A DNA stretch of 64,000 nt from Bacteroidota bacterium (GTDB lineage: Bacteria > Bacteroidota > Bacteroidia > Chitinophagales > Chitinophagaceae). Location of the stretch: positions 1 through 64,000 of the forward strand of contig JAFDZS010000008.1 in assembly GCA_018266775.1 (NCBI GenBank), in the 5' to 3' direction. Made by a program: the position numbers and the translations under genes. Shown here piece after piece: positions 18,829 to 27,815 of this stretch. The stretch's first letter is position 1. The number at the start of each line of letters is the position of its first letter. The notes beneath the pieces were generated by a model. The model searched no databases. It worked only from the letters and a program-made list of their open reading frames with translations, and was not told where the DNA came from.

Positions 18829-19782
18829 TTATTTTCTGGCCATTACTTTTTCAGCAGCAGCAACAATATTGGGTGTATCCAAACCATACTTGGTTAATAA
18901 TTCTGATGGTTTTCCGCTTTCTCCGAATGTATCATTGGTGCCCACATATTCAATGGGTATGGGGAAATTTTTTGCGGCTACCTGTGCAATGCTGTCACCA
19001 AGGCCACCGAGTACATTATGTTCTTCAGCGGTAACGGCACATTTTGTTTTTTTGATAGAAGCCAGTACTGCTTCTGTATCCAGCGGTTTGATGGTATGTA
19101 TGTTGATTACTTCAACACTGATGCCTTTTTGTTCCAGCAATCTTCCTGCTTCTACAGCTTTCCATACCAGGTGACCACAGGCGAAAATAGTTACGTCTGT
19201 ACCTTCTGATAATTGTTGCGCCTTGCCTATTACAAAATCTTCTTCCTTAGTAAAGATGGGCCATACCGGGCGGCCAAAACGCAGGTAAACTGGTCCCTGG
19301 TAATCTGCAATGGCTTTTGTGGCAGCTTTTGTTTGGTTATAATCTGCAGGTACAATCACCGTCATGCCGGGTAACATTTTCATCAGGCCGATATCTTCCA
19401 GTATCTGGTGTGTAGCTCCATCTTCGCCCAGGGTTAATCCTGCATGAGAGGCACAGATCTTCACATTCTTTCCGCTGTAGGCTACGCTTTGTCGAATCTG
19501 GTCGTACACCCTGCCGGTTGAAAAGTTGGCAAATGTTGTTGTATAAGGAATCTTTCCTCCAATTGTTAACCCTGCTGCAATACCAATCATGTTCGCTTCA
19601 GCAATACCACACTGGATAAACCGCTCAGGAAATTCTTTAATAAATCCGTTCAGCTTCATTGAACCCAACAGGTCGGCAGTTAAAGCAATGATAGCAGGGT
19701 TTTTTCTTGCTGCTTCAAGAATACCATCTCCGAATCCGCTGCGGGTGTCTTTATTGCCGGTTACCTCAATAGAACTAAGCAT
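18829..19782 (-). CDS. Transketolase, C-terminal subunit
   Basis: 317 residues. It carries the pyrimidine-binding domain (Glu in FIQCGIAEANMIGIAAGL) and the C-terminal transketolase domain (from about residue 190, with INIHTIKPLDTEAV). Two-subunit transketolases transfer two-carbon units in the pentose phosphate pathway and need an N-terminal thiamine-diphosphate-binding subunit. That subunit normally lies directly upstream, but here the upstream gene is a polysaccharide deacetylase, so the partner must be elsewhere in the genome. Confidence 0.92.
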   Translation of the reverse strand: MLSSIEVTGNKDTRSGFGDGILEAARKNPAIIALTADLLGSMKLNGFIKEFPERFIQCGIAEANMIGIAAGLTIGGKIPYTTTFANFSTGRVYDQIRQSVAYSGKNVKICASHAGLTLGEDGATHQILEDIGLMKMLPGMTVIVPADYNQTKAATKAIADYQGPVYLRFGRPVWPIFTKEEDFVIGKAQQLSEGTDVTIFACGHLVWKAVEAGRLLEQKGISVEVINIHTIKPLDTEAVLASIKKTKCAVTAEEHNVLGGLGDSIAQVAAKNFPIPIEYVGTNDTFGESGKPSELLTKYGLDTPNIVAAAEKVMARK

Positions 19783-19919
19783 ATAAAAAGTTTAAAATGA
19801 AATTTTAAGTTGTGCAAAGTAAAAGAAAGATTTGCGTAAAAAAATGGGCAGCCTGAAAAGTTGCCCACATTGTGTATTTCATCAGCTGCAAAGTTTTGTT
19901 GCAACATAAGTTGCAATGT

Positions 19920-20678
19920 TTAGCCTGAAATTTCAGAAACGGTATAATACTTCAGGTTATGTTTTTTTGCAAAGTTCAGTATTTGCATCAGGCGGTGTAA
20001 AGTGGTGGCGTATTTACTTGCAGTATTAATATCATGCGCAACAAATATTACACAGGCTCTGTTGTCCTTTGCAGATTCCATCACACTGTTAATATCCTGG
20101 TCGCTGCGCCTGCTGCTTTTATCAATACCAAGGCCATAAAGCAAATTATTTTTTTCTGTAGGCACAATGCTTTTTGAATAATCCTGTGTTCCGTTGAGTG
20201 CCCTTACACTTTTAAAATAACGCAATAACATTTTATCGAATACACCGTTGTGTGCACCGTAGGGATAGGCAAATGTAGTGGGATAAAAACCATCCTGGTT
20301 CATGAGTTTTAAACCAGCTTCCACTTCACAACGCATCAGGTCATCAATAGTATGTTTTTGCTTGTATACATAATCTTCCATATTGTAGTGGTTAGTGGTA
20401 TGGAAGGCAATTTCATGGCCATGTTTTTTGATCTCCTGTAATTTTCTTTTTTGATCGTTTGTGAAACGGTTGTACTTACAGATATAAAAGGTAGCCTTTA
20501 CGCCGGCACTATCCAGCAATGGCAGATAACTGTACCAGTTATCAACCATATTATCGTCGAAAGTGAGTACAATACCGGGATCCTGCAGTTGTCCCTGTTT
20601 TTCAAATTTCTTACACCCTGTGTTAAAGCCCAAAATAACCACAAGGGCACAGAATGCCACAATCGTTGTTTTTGCCAT
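19920..20678 (-). CDS. Polysaccharide deacetylase (NodB-type) lipoprotein
   Basis: 252 residues. The lipobox FNTGC places the lipidated Cys at residue 22. A NodB domain follows, with VLTFDDN (catalytic/metal Asp pair), HTTNH (HxxxH metal pair) and FAYPYGAHN (motif 3), all as in carbohydrate esterase family 4, which removes N-acetyl groups from chitin-, peptidoglycan- or exopolysaccharide-type chains. The C-terminal His motif may be IFVAHDINT. It is probably attached to the outer membrane. It stands between transketolase and galE on the same strand, with no clear functional link. Confidence 0.88.
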   Translation of the reverse strand: MAKTTIVAFCALVVILGFNTGCKKFEKQGQLQDPGIVLTFDDNMVDNWYSYLPLLDSAGVKATFYICKYNRFTNDQKRKLQEIKKHGHEIAFHTTNHYNMEDYVYKQKHTIDDLMRCEVEAGLKLMNQDGFYPTTFAYPYGAHNGVFDKMLLRYFKSVRALNGTQDYSKSIVPTEKNNLLYGLGIDKSSRRSDQDINSVMESAKDNRACVIFVAHDINTASKYATTLHRLMQILNFAKKHNLKYYTVSEISG

Positions 20679-20760
20679 AAGTAGTTTTTAAATCTGCTGT
20701 GGTTTAACTGGATACCTGTCTTGGGTTGAGGACTTTGGGGGGAATCGAAGATATAAAAAA

Positions 20761-21816
20761 TCAATTCAATCCTGCATTTTGGCGGTTAAAAATATTTTCA
20801 TCGGTTTTTAGCTTTACTTCCCATTTCCAGGCACTGTCCATCATATCATCCACGCTGTATTTGGGGTTCCAGCCCAGGCCGGTTTTAGCTTTATTATTGT
20901 TGGCATATATGGCCACTACATCTCCCGGGCGGCGGGGGCCTAACTGGTAATTTAATTTTATACCGCTTACTTTTTCAAATGCGGCGATTACTTCCAGCAC
21001 GGTGTTGCCATTTCCGGTGCCCAGGTTGAATATATCGCAGGGTGTTTCGTTTTTATGTGCAAGCAGGTAGTTCAGTGCCAGGGTGTGTGCATGTGCTATA
21101 TCGCATACATGTACATAATCACGTACACAACTGCCATCGCGGGTATCATAGTCTGTACCATGAACATGCATGGTGGGTAATTTGCCAATAGCTGTTTGGG
21201 TAATGGCGGGCACCAGGTTGGCGGGGCGGCCAATAGGCAGTTCGCCAATATGTATGGATGGATGTGCGCCCACGGGATTAAAATAGCGCAGTAAAATGGC
21301 GCTGATGCCGGAATTTTTTACTGTATCATTTACAATGCGTTCGCCCATTTGCTTGGTGGCGCCATAGGGTGACTCTGCAGGTTTTTGAGGCGTTTCTTCA
21401 GTAACCACCATGGTATCGGGGTTACCATAAACGGTACACGAAGATGAAAAAACGAAATGCGGCACATTAAATTCTTCGGCACATTTTAAAATATTGATGA
21501 GTGAACCCAGGTTATTTTCAAAATACAGCAATGGCTTTTCTACTGATTCGCCTACTGCTTTATAAGCTGCAAAATGAATAATGCCTTTTATACCGGGGTT
21601 TTCCTGGAATACCGCATAGGTATCATCATAACTGCACAGGTCAACCTTATAATTTTTGATCTTGCGGTGCACAATTTTTTCAACACCATCTAAAATGGCT
21701 TCATTGCTTCTGCCATTATTATCTATGCTGATCACATCAAAACCATTTTGTACCAGGTCTACAATAGTGTGGGAGCCAATATAGCCGCAACCACCGGTTA
21801 CTAAAATTTTATCCAT
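20761..21816 (-). CDS. galE: UDP-glucose 4-epimerase
   Basis: 351 residues, an extended SDR. The NAD-binding motif GGCGYIGSH is at residues 8-16, the catalytic SxnYxxxK appears as SSSCTVYG then SPYGATK, and the usual C-terminal LGWNPKYSVDDMM is present. It interconverts UDP-glucose and UDP-galactose in the cytoplasm and supplies galactose for surface glycans or glycolipids. It is an isolated gene with a terminator of the phosphate-transporter operon just upstream. Confidence 0.96.
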   Translation of the reverse strand: MDKILVTGGCGYIGSHTIVDLVQNGFDVISIDNNGRSNEAILDGVEKIVHRKIKNYKVDLCSYDDTYAVFQENPGIKGIIHFAAYKAVGESVEKPLLYFENNLGSLINILKCAEEFNVPHFVFSSSCTVYGNPDTMVVTEETPQKPAESPYGATKQMGERIVNDTVKNSGISAILLRYFNPVGAHPSIHIGELPIGRPANLVPAITQTAIGKLPTMHVHGTDYDTRDGSCVRDYVHVCDIAHAHTLALNYLLAHKNETPCDIFNLGTGNGNTVLEVIAAFEKVSGIKLNYQLGPRRPGDVVAIYANNNKAKTGLGWNPKYSVDDMMDSAWKWEVKLKTDENIFNRQNAGLN

Positions 21817-21829
21817 ATTACAAAGAAAA

Positions 21830-21859
21830 TAAAAAAATCACTCGCTTGTACGAGTGATT
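21830..21859 (-). terminator. Terminator of the phosphate-transporter operon
   Basis: A 9-bp stem AATCACTCG / CGAGTGATT with a 6-nt loop (21836-21859). On the minus strand it is followed by a T tract (21837-21830). It lies 25 bp past the stop of the Pit-type transporter gene. Confidence 0.92.
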
Positions 21860-21884
21860 CAGGTATAAAAAATGGCCTGTTCTT

Positions 21885-23033
21885 TTACAGGAAGAGATTC
21901 ACCAGATAATATACGCCTGCTGCCAGCGCACCGCTTACAGGTATCGTAAGTATCCACGCCCATATAAGGTTGACAGTTACCCCCCAACGCACTGCACTTA
22001 AGCGTTTGGTGGCACCCACGCCAATGATGGAACCGGTTATGGTATGCGTGGTGCTTACCGGTGCACCCATATTGGCGGCTGCAAATAAGGTAATGGCGCC
22101 TGCCGTTTCCGCACAAACACCTTCCAGCGGGGTAACCTTGGTAATTTTGGTACCCATGGTTTTTACAATCTTCCAGCCGCCACTCATGGTGCCCAACGAA
22201 ATGGCTGTATAACAGATCAGGGGCACCCACCCCGGCATATCACTAAGGCTGGCAATTCCATGCTCTCCGCCTGTTTGTTTATATACGTATACGAGTGCAA
22301 CGGAAATAATTCCCATCACTTTTTGTGCATCCGAACCTCCATGACCCACACTTAATACTGCCGATGACACCAGCTGCAACCTTTTGTACATATTGGCGGT
22401 ACGGTAAGCATTTTCTCCCCTGCTGTAATTAAGCGCATAAGCTAAAGTAAAAATAACACCAATGCCCAGCAACGCCCATTTTTCAAATGCTTCCTTAAAT
22501 GGTACAAACCATATACAAAGCGCTATAACGCCCACTATGATACTTATTTTGACCCAGAAATTCTTTTGAATGGTTACCAGTGTGATGAATATGGAAATCA
22601 CCATACCCACCAAAGGAGCCAGTACAATAAAAATGAGTGTTTTGTAAATATTGGCCGCATCAATACTGCTGAAACCTGCATGGGCAATTGCAGCGCCGGC
22701 AAAACCACCTATAAGTGTGTGAGATGACGATGAAGGAATACCGTACCACCAGGTAATCAGGTTCCAGGTGATGGCTGCAATGACTCCGGAAAGGATTACT
22801 GTAAGCGTAATAGAATCTTCATGCACTGTTTTAGCCACAGTATTAGCAACATTGTGTTCTTTAAAAATAAAGAAGGCCACAAAATTGAAAAATGCCGCCC
22901 AGGCTACGGCCTGGAACGGGGTTAATACTTTGGTGGAAACGATGGTGGCTATAGAGTTGGCTGCGTCGTGAAAACCGTTGATGTAATCAAATATAACACA
23001 GAGAATAATTATTACTATTAATAGCGTGATCAT
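21885..23033 (-). CDS. Pit-family inorganic phosphate transporter
   Basis: 382 residues with about ten membrane spans. The two inverted signature halves are visible: GFHDAANSIATIVSTKVLTP near the N-terminus and GGSDAQKVMG plus APVSTTHTITGSIIGVGA near residue 225 and the C-terminus. Pit proteins carry metal-phosphate with protons across the inner membrane at low affinity. It is the second gene of an operon with a PhoU-like protein, 37 bp apart, a standard pairing in Bacteroidota. It is the inner-membrane exit point for phosphate released by the enzymes encoded further right. Confidence 0.95.
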   Translation of the reverse strand: MITLLIVIIILCVIFDYINGFHDAANSIATIVSTKVLTPFQAVAWAAFFNFVAFFIFKEHNVANTVAKTVHEDSITLTVILSGVIAAITWNLITWWYGIPSSSSHTLIGGFAGAAIAHAGFSSIDAANIYKTLIFIVLAPLVGMVISIFITLVTIQKNFWVKISIIVGVIALCIWFVPFKEAFEKWALLGIGVIFTLAYALNYSRGENAYRTANMYKRLQLVSSAVLSVGHGGSDAQKVMGIISVALVYVYKQTGGEHGIASLSDMPGWVPLICYTAISLGTMSGGWKIVKTMGTKITKVTPLEGVCAETAGAITLFAAANMGAPVSTTHTITGSIIGVGATKRLSAVRWGVTVNLIWAWILTIPVSGALAAGVYYLVNLFL

Positions 23034-23070
23034 ACTGTTGATGCGTTAGGGTTGATGAACCTTTTCCAAG

Positions 23071-23721
23071 TCAGGCATATTTAACAATGATGCTTTCAAT
23101 TACATTGGCAGCATCTTCACATTTGTCGGTCACAATTTCCATCACCTGGTAAATCTCTCTTTTCTTGATCACTTCTTTAGCGTCAGCTTCTTCTGCAAAC
23201 AATTTTTCAATACTCATATCAAAAATATCGTCGCCCTGGTTTTCAATACTGTTGATGGCCACCAGCGCATCAGTAATCTGGCGCATGTTTTTCATATTCC
23301 TGAGTTCGATTACTGCCCTGTTCACTGCCACACAACCTTGTGCAATGATCTCAGCCATTTTCTGAATGCCCGTATCATTGGGATTAACCTTATAAAAGTT
23401 GATTTTTTTTGCTGAGGCCTGAATATAATCAGCAATATCATCCAGTGCGGTGGCCAGGTAGTGAATATCTTCCCTGTCGAATGGCGTAATGAAATTTTTA
23501 CCCAGTTCAGTAAAAATCTGGTGCGTATAATCGTCATTCACGTGCTCCATATCTTCAATATCTTTGATCAGCTTAGCCCTTTCATCAAAATCAGGTTCGT
23601 TCACTACATCTTTCAGTTTTTCTCCCATCTTTACCAGTACACCTACAACATTTTCAAACAGTTGAAAAAATACCCTGTCTTTCGGTAAGAAGATTTTTAA
23701 TATTGAATTTAGTCCTGACAT
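23071..23721 (-). CDS. PhoU-like (DUF47) accessory protein of the Pit transporter
   Basis: 216 residues, all helical, of the usual DUF47 length. It contains the recognisable segments FFQLFENVVGVLVKMGEKL, ALDDIADYIQASAKKINFY and EIYQVMEIVTDKCEDAANVIESIIVKYA, with Asp/Glu pairs that bind metal in PhoU-like folds. Proteins of this family accompany Pit transporters and probably modulate them. It is the first gene of the operon. Confidence 0.93.
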   Translation of the reverse strand: MSGLNSILKIFLPKDRVFFQLFENVVGVLVKMGEKLKDVVNEPDFDERAKLIKDIEDMEHVNDDYTHQIFTELGKNFITPFDREDIHYLATALDDIADYIQASAKKINFYKVNPNDTGIQKMAEIIAQGCVAVNRAVIELRNMKNMRQITDALVAINSIENQGDDIFDMSIEKLFAEEADAKEVIKKREIYQVMEIVTDKCEDAANVIESIIVKYA

Positions 23722-24021
23722 AATGCAATTAAATTTTGCGGCAAAGGTTAATTAATAGCTGATAATTATGAAATGCTTTCCAATTGGTAATAATTTATTA
23801 ACACAGCAATTATATAAAAATATTGTATATCTCACATCTTCTTCAATCTGCGATATCCTGTGCTGTTATTTTCAGCTTTAAAAGTACTCATAAATAAAAT
23901 ACCATATACTATTTTATTTATAGTAATGAAAACCTGTAATTGTGTAACGGCTTAACAATTTCTTTCCCATTAGATAATATGCATTCAGCCGGAAACTATT
24001 TGCATACCCCCCACCTTTGTG
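23722..24021. other. AT-rich intergenic region between divergent operons
   Basis: No gene is supported in this 300-bp stretch. On the minus strand, TAACCTTTG around 23746-23752 could be the -7 element of the phosphate-transporter operon. Two hexamers 11 bp apart (GTAATA at 23787, TTAACA at 23798) weakly resemble the arrays described elsewhere. Confidence 0.45.
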
Positions 24022-24155
24022 CTGCAAATACTTAATTGGTTTTAGCCGTACCCTTCCTTAATATTTGAATGTTTTATTTGCAGTTTGTTTTGGTATAGGC
24101 CACAACAGTTTTCTCTTTTTGTGCCGGCAGGGTTTATTTAAACCCTGCCTTTTTT
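24022..24155 (+). ncRNA. Candidate small RNA or attenuated leader upstream of the SusC/D operon
   Basis: A -7-like CACCTTTG (24012-24019) is followed about 130 bp later by a textbook terminator (24126-24155), with no open frame between and no + strand gene upstream for the terminator to serve. This predicts a transcript of about 130 nt, either a free small RNA or the prematurely ended leader of the operon starting at 24330. The -33 element is not convincing. Confidence 0.35.
24126..24155 (+). terminator. Orphan Rho-independent terminator
   Basis: A perfect 11-bp stem (GGCAGGGTTTA / TAAACCCTGCC, 2-nt loop), then six T. The T tract is only on the + strand side, so it ends a rightward transcript, yet the nearest + strand gene starts downstream. 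Confidence 0.9.
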
Positions 24156-24190
24156 ATGCACTAACTGTAACGGGTACTTACAAAACAAAT

Positions 24191-24218
24191 ATTACCTGCC
24201 TGTTAGGAAATCGTTACG
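24191..24218 (-). promoter_or_regulatory. Weak 11-bp-period hexamer array before the SusC gene
   Basis: On the minus strand GTAACG, CTAACA and GTAATA start at 24218, 24207 and 24196, exactly 11 bp apart. They match the array seen at stronger sites but point away from the SusC gene, and no TTTG lies at 19 nt. It could be a distal operator or a coincidence. Confidence 0.3.
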
Positions 24219-24329
24219 TTATTATTTCCGCAGAATCTTAACATTTTGTTGCCCTTTACTTAATACTGTTTCAATTTTCAGGTAACATCACGCTGATACT
24301 TTTGGCACTCAAAATTTAAACCATTGTTT

Positions 24330-27300
24330 ATGCAACAGAAAAAGCACTCATTCAACGGCATGCTGGTTTTACTTTGCAGTTTACTGCTGGTTCCTTTTTT
24401 TATGAAGGCCCAGCAGCAAACCGTACAGGTAAACGGCAAGGTTACCGATGCCGGCACACAAAAACCACTGGAAGGCGTTAGTATCACCACAAAGAATTCA
24501 ACCACTTATGGTACCACAACCGACAAAGACGGTAACTTTAAATTAGCCGTATTAAAAGGAGAAAAATTAGTGATCAGTTTCAACGGATACCAGGAACAGG
24601 TAATCAATGCTACTGATAAATTTGTAAATATAGCACTTGTACTCACCGTAAAACAGCTGGATGATATTGTAGTAACTGCATTGGGTGTACGAAAAGAAGT
24701 AAAAAGGATTGGTTACTCCATGCAGGAAGTAAAAGGCGAAGACCTGACCAAAGCCCGTGATGCCAACCCGGTTACCGGCCTTACCGGTAAAGTAGCAGGG
24801 CTTGCTGTAGGTGCCAACGCGGAGTTGTTGCGCAAACCACTCGTACTGTTACGCGGCAATGAAATTACCTTATATGTAGTGGACGGTATCCCCATCAGTT
24901 CTGATACCTGGAACATCAGCCCGGATGATATTGAAACCTTCAGCATATTGAAAGGCCCAAGTGCTGCTGCCCTTTACGGAAGCCGTGCACAAAACGGTGC
25001 TATACTTATCACCACCAAAAAAGGAAATAAACGCAAAGGATTTACTGTAGAAATTAACAGCAGCAATGTGATTGATAAAGGTTTTCTTGCTTTTCCCAGG
25101 ACGCAGGATTTATATGGTGGCGGAGAAAATACCTATTACCAGTTTGTTGATGGTAAAGGTGGCGCACCCGGTGGCGTGGATGGCGACTATGATGTTTGGG
25201 GGCCCTACTTTGCAGGCCAGTTAATTCCGCAATACGACAGCCCGGTTGATCCCGTTACCGGTGTACGTAAAGCAACACCTTATACTGCACGTGGTAAAGA
25301 TAACCTGAAACGCTTTTTGCAAACCGGTTTTCAAACCACCAATAATATTTCTTTGAGCGCTACAGGAGACAATTATAACCTGCGTTTCTCTTTATCACAT
25401 TCTTACCAAAAAAGTTATATCCCCAATAACTATTTAAACATTACCAACTTTAATACTTACGGATCTTATAATCCGATACCCCGTTTAAAACTGGAAGCCA
25501 ACATTAATTTCAACCGCCAGTACACGCCAAATTTTCCTGATGTGGACTACGGCCCCAACAGTTTAATTTATAACATTGCTGTTTGGACCGGTGCCGACTG
25601 GAATATTGATGATATGAAGAACTACTGGCAACCGGGTAAAGTGGGAACGCAATCCATTTTTGCAGAATACCAGCGGTATCACAATCCTTATTTCCAGGTG
25701 AATGAATGGTTGAGAGGACATTACAAAAATGATATTTATGGTTACTTCTCCAGCAATTTCAAGATCAACAATCATTTAAACACCACGCTGCGTACGCAGA
25801 TCACCACGTATAATTTATTGCGTACAGAAAAAATGCCTTTCTCTGCACATCCGTACGGACGTGAAGGCAACCAGGGCGATTACCGTGAAGACAGAAGGGA
25901 TTTATTTGAAAACAATACCGAGTTACAACTGAACTTTAACTATACAGTAAAAAGACTTGTGAACCTTTCCGGTTTAGTGGGTGGCAATATCAGGAGTTTT
26001 AACTACAACAGCAACTGGACCTCCACCGATTACCTGAATGTGCCGAATGTATATAGTTTTTCCAACTCAAAAAATGCGGTACAATCATCCAGCTTTAACG
26101 CAGATATGCGTGTGCTGAGTGCTTATTATTCTTTAGATGCCACCATTGGTAAATATGCTACGCTTTCAGCAACCGGCCGTATAGATAAAAGTTCTGCATT
26201 GCCGGTAAATAACAACAGCTTCTTCTATCCCAGTATTTCTGCGGCAACTGTTATTTCAGATTATGTGCATTTACCTGAAGTAATTTCTTTCCTTAAATTA
26301 AGAGGCACTTATGCCACTGTACGTGCTGATGCCACTTCATCCACCATTGGCCCGGCTCCATTCAATACTATCACTGCACTGAATGGTTCGCCTTCAGGAA
26401 AATCTTTGTTTGATAACCCTTTGGGCTATGGCAATACCTATAATTCACCGTATAACGGCCCAGACTATTCGCTGATTCCATTCTTCTCCACATCCAAACC
26501 TTATAACAGCCAGCCCGCAGCATACAACACCACATCTTTATATGATCCTAATATTCAAACCTCACTTCGGGTAAGTTATGAAGAAGGTTTTGATATTAAA
26601 TTCTTAAAGAACAGGCTGGGTTTAAGCGGTACTGCTTTCCAATATGTTGACGGACCATTCATTTTAGCGAACGCCATTTCCACCGCAACTGGTTATGGCA
26701 CTTATTACCTGAATGCTTTGAAAACAAAGAAAACCGGTTATGAACTTTCATTAACAGGAACACCCATTAAAACCACCAAAGGATTAACATGGGATGTATT
26801 GGTAAACTGGGGTACTTACAAAAGCGTGTATAAAGAACTGCCTCCCGGACAATCAGTGTATAATACCTTCTTCCAGGTTGGTGACAGGACTGATAAATTG
26901 TACGCCTCTGCATTTGCAAGAACGCCAGATGGACAAATCATCAACGATGCCAGTGGTAAACCCATCCGCACTAATGTATCCAGGTTCCTGGGCAATTTAA
27001 CTGCTGATTATACCTGGAGCATTTACAATAAAGTAAATTATAAAAATTTCACCCTCGGTTTTCAGTTCGACGGTAGTGTTGGTGGTGTAATGATCGACTA
27101 CATGCATATTAAAACCATGCAGGGTGGCAGAAATATTGAAACGGTTGAAGGCGCACTTGGAGCTGCACGGTATAAAGACTGGCAGGCTTTCCCCGCAAAC
27201 GGTATTAACCCCGACCCCAACTACAAAGGAAGTTATATTGGTGAAGGAGTGGTAGTGTCAAATGGTGTAGCCATCAACTTTGACAACTTTGGTAACATCA

Positions 27301-27638
27301 CCAATTATAATGCACTGCAGTTTGCGCCAAACAAACAAGTGGTATTGGTGCAGGATTACATCAGTAAATTTTACGGTACCAATGAAGCCAATTTAATGAG
27401 CAAAACTTATGGTAAGCTGAGGGAAGTAACACTGGGTTATGATATTCCGAAAAGATACTTAGGTAAATTCATTTCAAGAGCTTCTGTTTCATTGGTTGCC
27501 CGCAACCTGTTGTACTTCTACCGCGATGCAAGGTTTAAAGATGTAGACCTGGATCAATATCCGCAGGGACTTACACAATCGGGTTTACAATCACCCACCA
27601 CACGCCGTTATGGCTTTAACCTGAACGTTACTTTTTAA
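24330..27638 (+). CDS. SusC/RagA-type TonB-dependent outer-membrane receptor
   Basis: 1102 residues from ATG 24330 (a TTG six bases upstream is in frame but less likely). Signal peptide 1-28 (ending FFMKAQ), then a carboxypeptidase-regulatory-like domain (about 33-115: VNGKVTDAGTQKPLEGVSITTKNS), the TonB plug (about 120-235, with LYVVDGIPIS and GPSAAALYGSRAQNGAILITTKKG) and a large beta-barrel ending in the aromatic NVTF. SusC proteins import ligands captured by the SusD partner using TonB energy. It heads a long co-directional run: SusD, a phosphatase-superfamily enzyme, and four phosphonate-related genes. The cargo is therefore more likely an organophosphorus compound than a glycan. Confidence 0.95.
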   Translation: MQQKKHSFNGMLVLLCSLLLVPFFMKAQQQTVQVNGKVTDAGTQKPLEGVSITTKNSTTYGTTTDKDGNFKLAVLKGEKLVISFNGYQEQVINATDKFVNIALVLTVKQLDDIVVTALGVRKEVKRIGYSMQEVKGEDLTKARDANPVTGLTGKVAGLAVGANAELLRKPLVLLRGNEITLYVVDGIPISSDTWNISPDDIETFSILKGPSAAALYGSRAQNGAILITTKKGNKRKGFTVEINSSNVIDKGFLAFPRTQDLYGGGENTYYQFVDGKGGAPGGVDGDYDVWGPYFAGQLIPQYDSPVDPVTGVRKATPYTARGKDNLKRFLQTGFQTTNNISLSATGDNYNLRFSLSHSYQKSYIPNNYLNITNFNTYGSYNPIPRLKLEANINFNRQYTPNFPDVDYGPNSLIYNIAVWTGADWNIDDMKNYWQPGKVGTQSIFAEYQRYHNPYFQVNEWLRGHYKNDIYGYFSSNFKINNHLNTTLRTQITTYNLLRTEKMPFSAHPYGREGNQGDYREDRRDLFENNTELQLNFNYTVKRLVNLSGLVGGNIRSFNYNSNWTSTDYLNVPNVYSFSNSKNAVQSSSFNADMRVLSAYYSLDATIGKYATLSATGRIDKSSALPVNNNSFFYPSISAATVISDYVHLPEVISFLKLRGTYATVRADATSSTIGPAPFNTITALNGSPSGKSLFDNPLGYGNTYNSPYNGPDYSLIPFFSTSKPYNSQPAAYNTTSLYDPNIQTSLRVSYEEGFDIKFLKNRLGLSGTAFQYVDGPFILANAISTATGYGTYYLNALKTKKTGYELSLTGTPIKTTKGLTWDVLVNWGTYKSVYKELPPGQSVYNTFFQVGDRTDKLYASAFARTPDGQIINDASGKPIRTNVSRFLGNLTADYTWSIYNKVNYKNFTLGFQFDGSVGGVMIDYMHIKTMQGGRNIETVEGALGAARYKDWQAFPANGINPDPNYKGSYIGEGVVVSNGVAINFDNFGNITNYNALQFAPNKQVVLVQDYISKFYGTNEANLMSKTYGKLREVTLGYDIPKRYLGKFISRASVSLVARNLLYFYRDARFKDVDLDQYPQGLTQSGLQSPTTRRYGFNLNVTF

Positions 27639-27700
27639 TGACACCCAAAAATTAATTATAATGCAATCATGCTTCAATGTTAACTACATCTTCTCATCAC

Positions 27701-27760
27701 GGTCAGACGTGGACGTCAGACCGGCACTCAAACGATCGGGGCGCTATTGCGACCTGACCA
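27701..27760. repeat. Dispersed palindromic repeat between the SusC and SusD genes
   Basis: GGTCAGACGTGGACGTCAGACC at 27701-27722 forms a hairpin (GGTC, A:A mismatch, GACGT, GG loop). The following 38 bases (ATCGGGGCGCT...GCGACCTGA) are shared with copies at 34335 and 34407. It lies in the 177-bp gap inside the operon and could shape the SusC/SusD expression ratio. Confidence 0.75.
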
Positions 27761-27815
27761 TACCTGAAAGATGCAATGCATGAAATAACATCTCTTAGCA
27801 TTAAAAGACTTAATT

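Noticed and set aside
23936..23957. Three hexamers GTAATT, GTAACG, TTAACA before the SusC operon
   Set aside because: They are spaced by 8 bp, not 11, so they do not fit the array rule used for the other sites.
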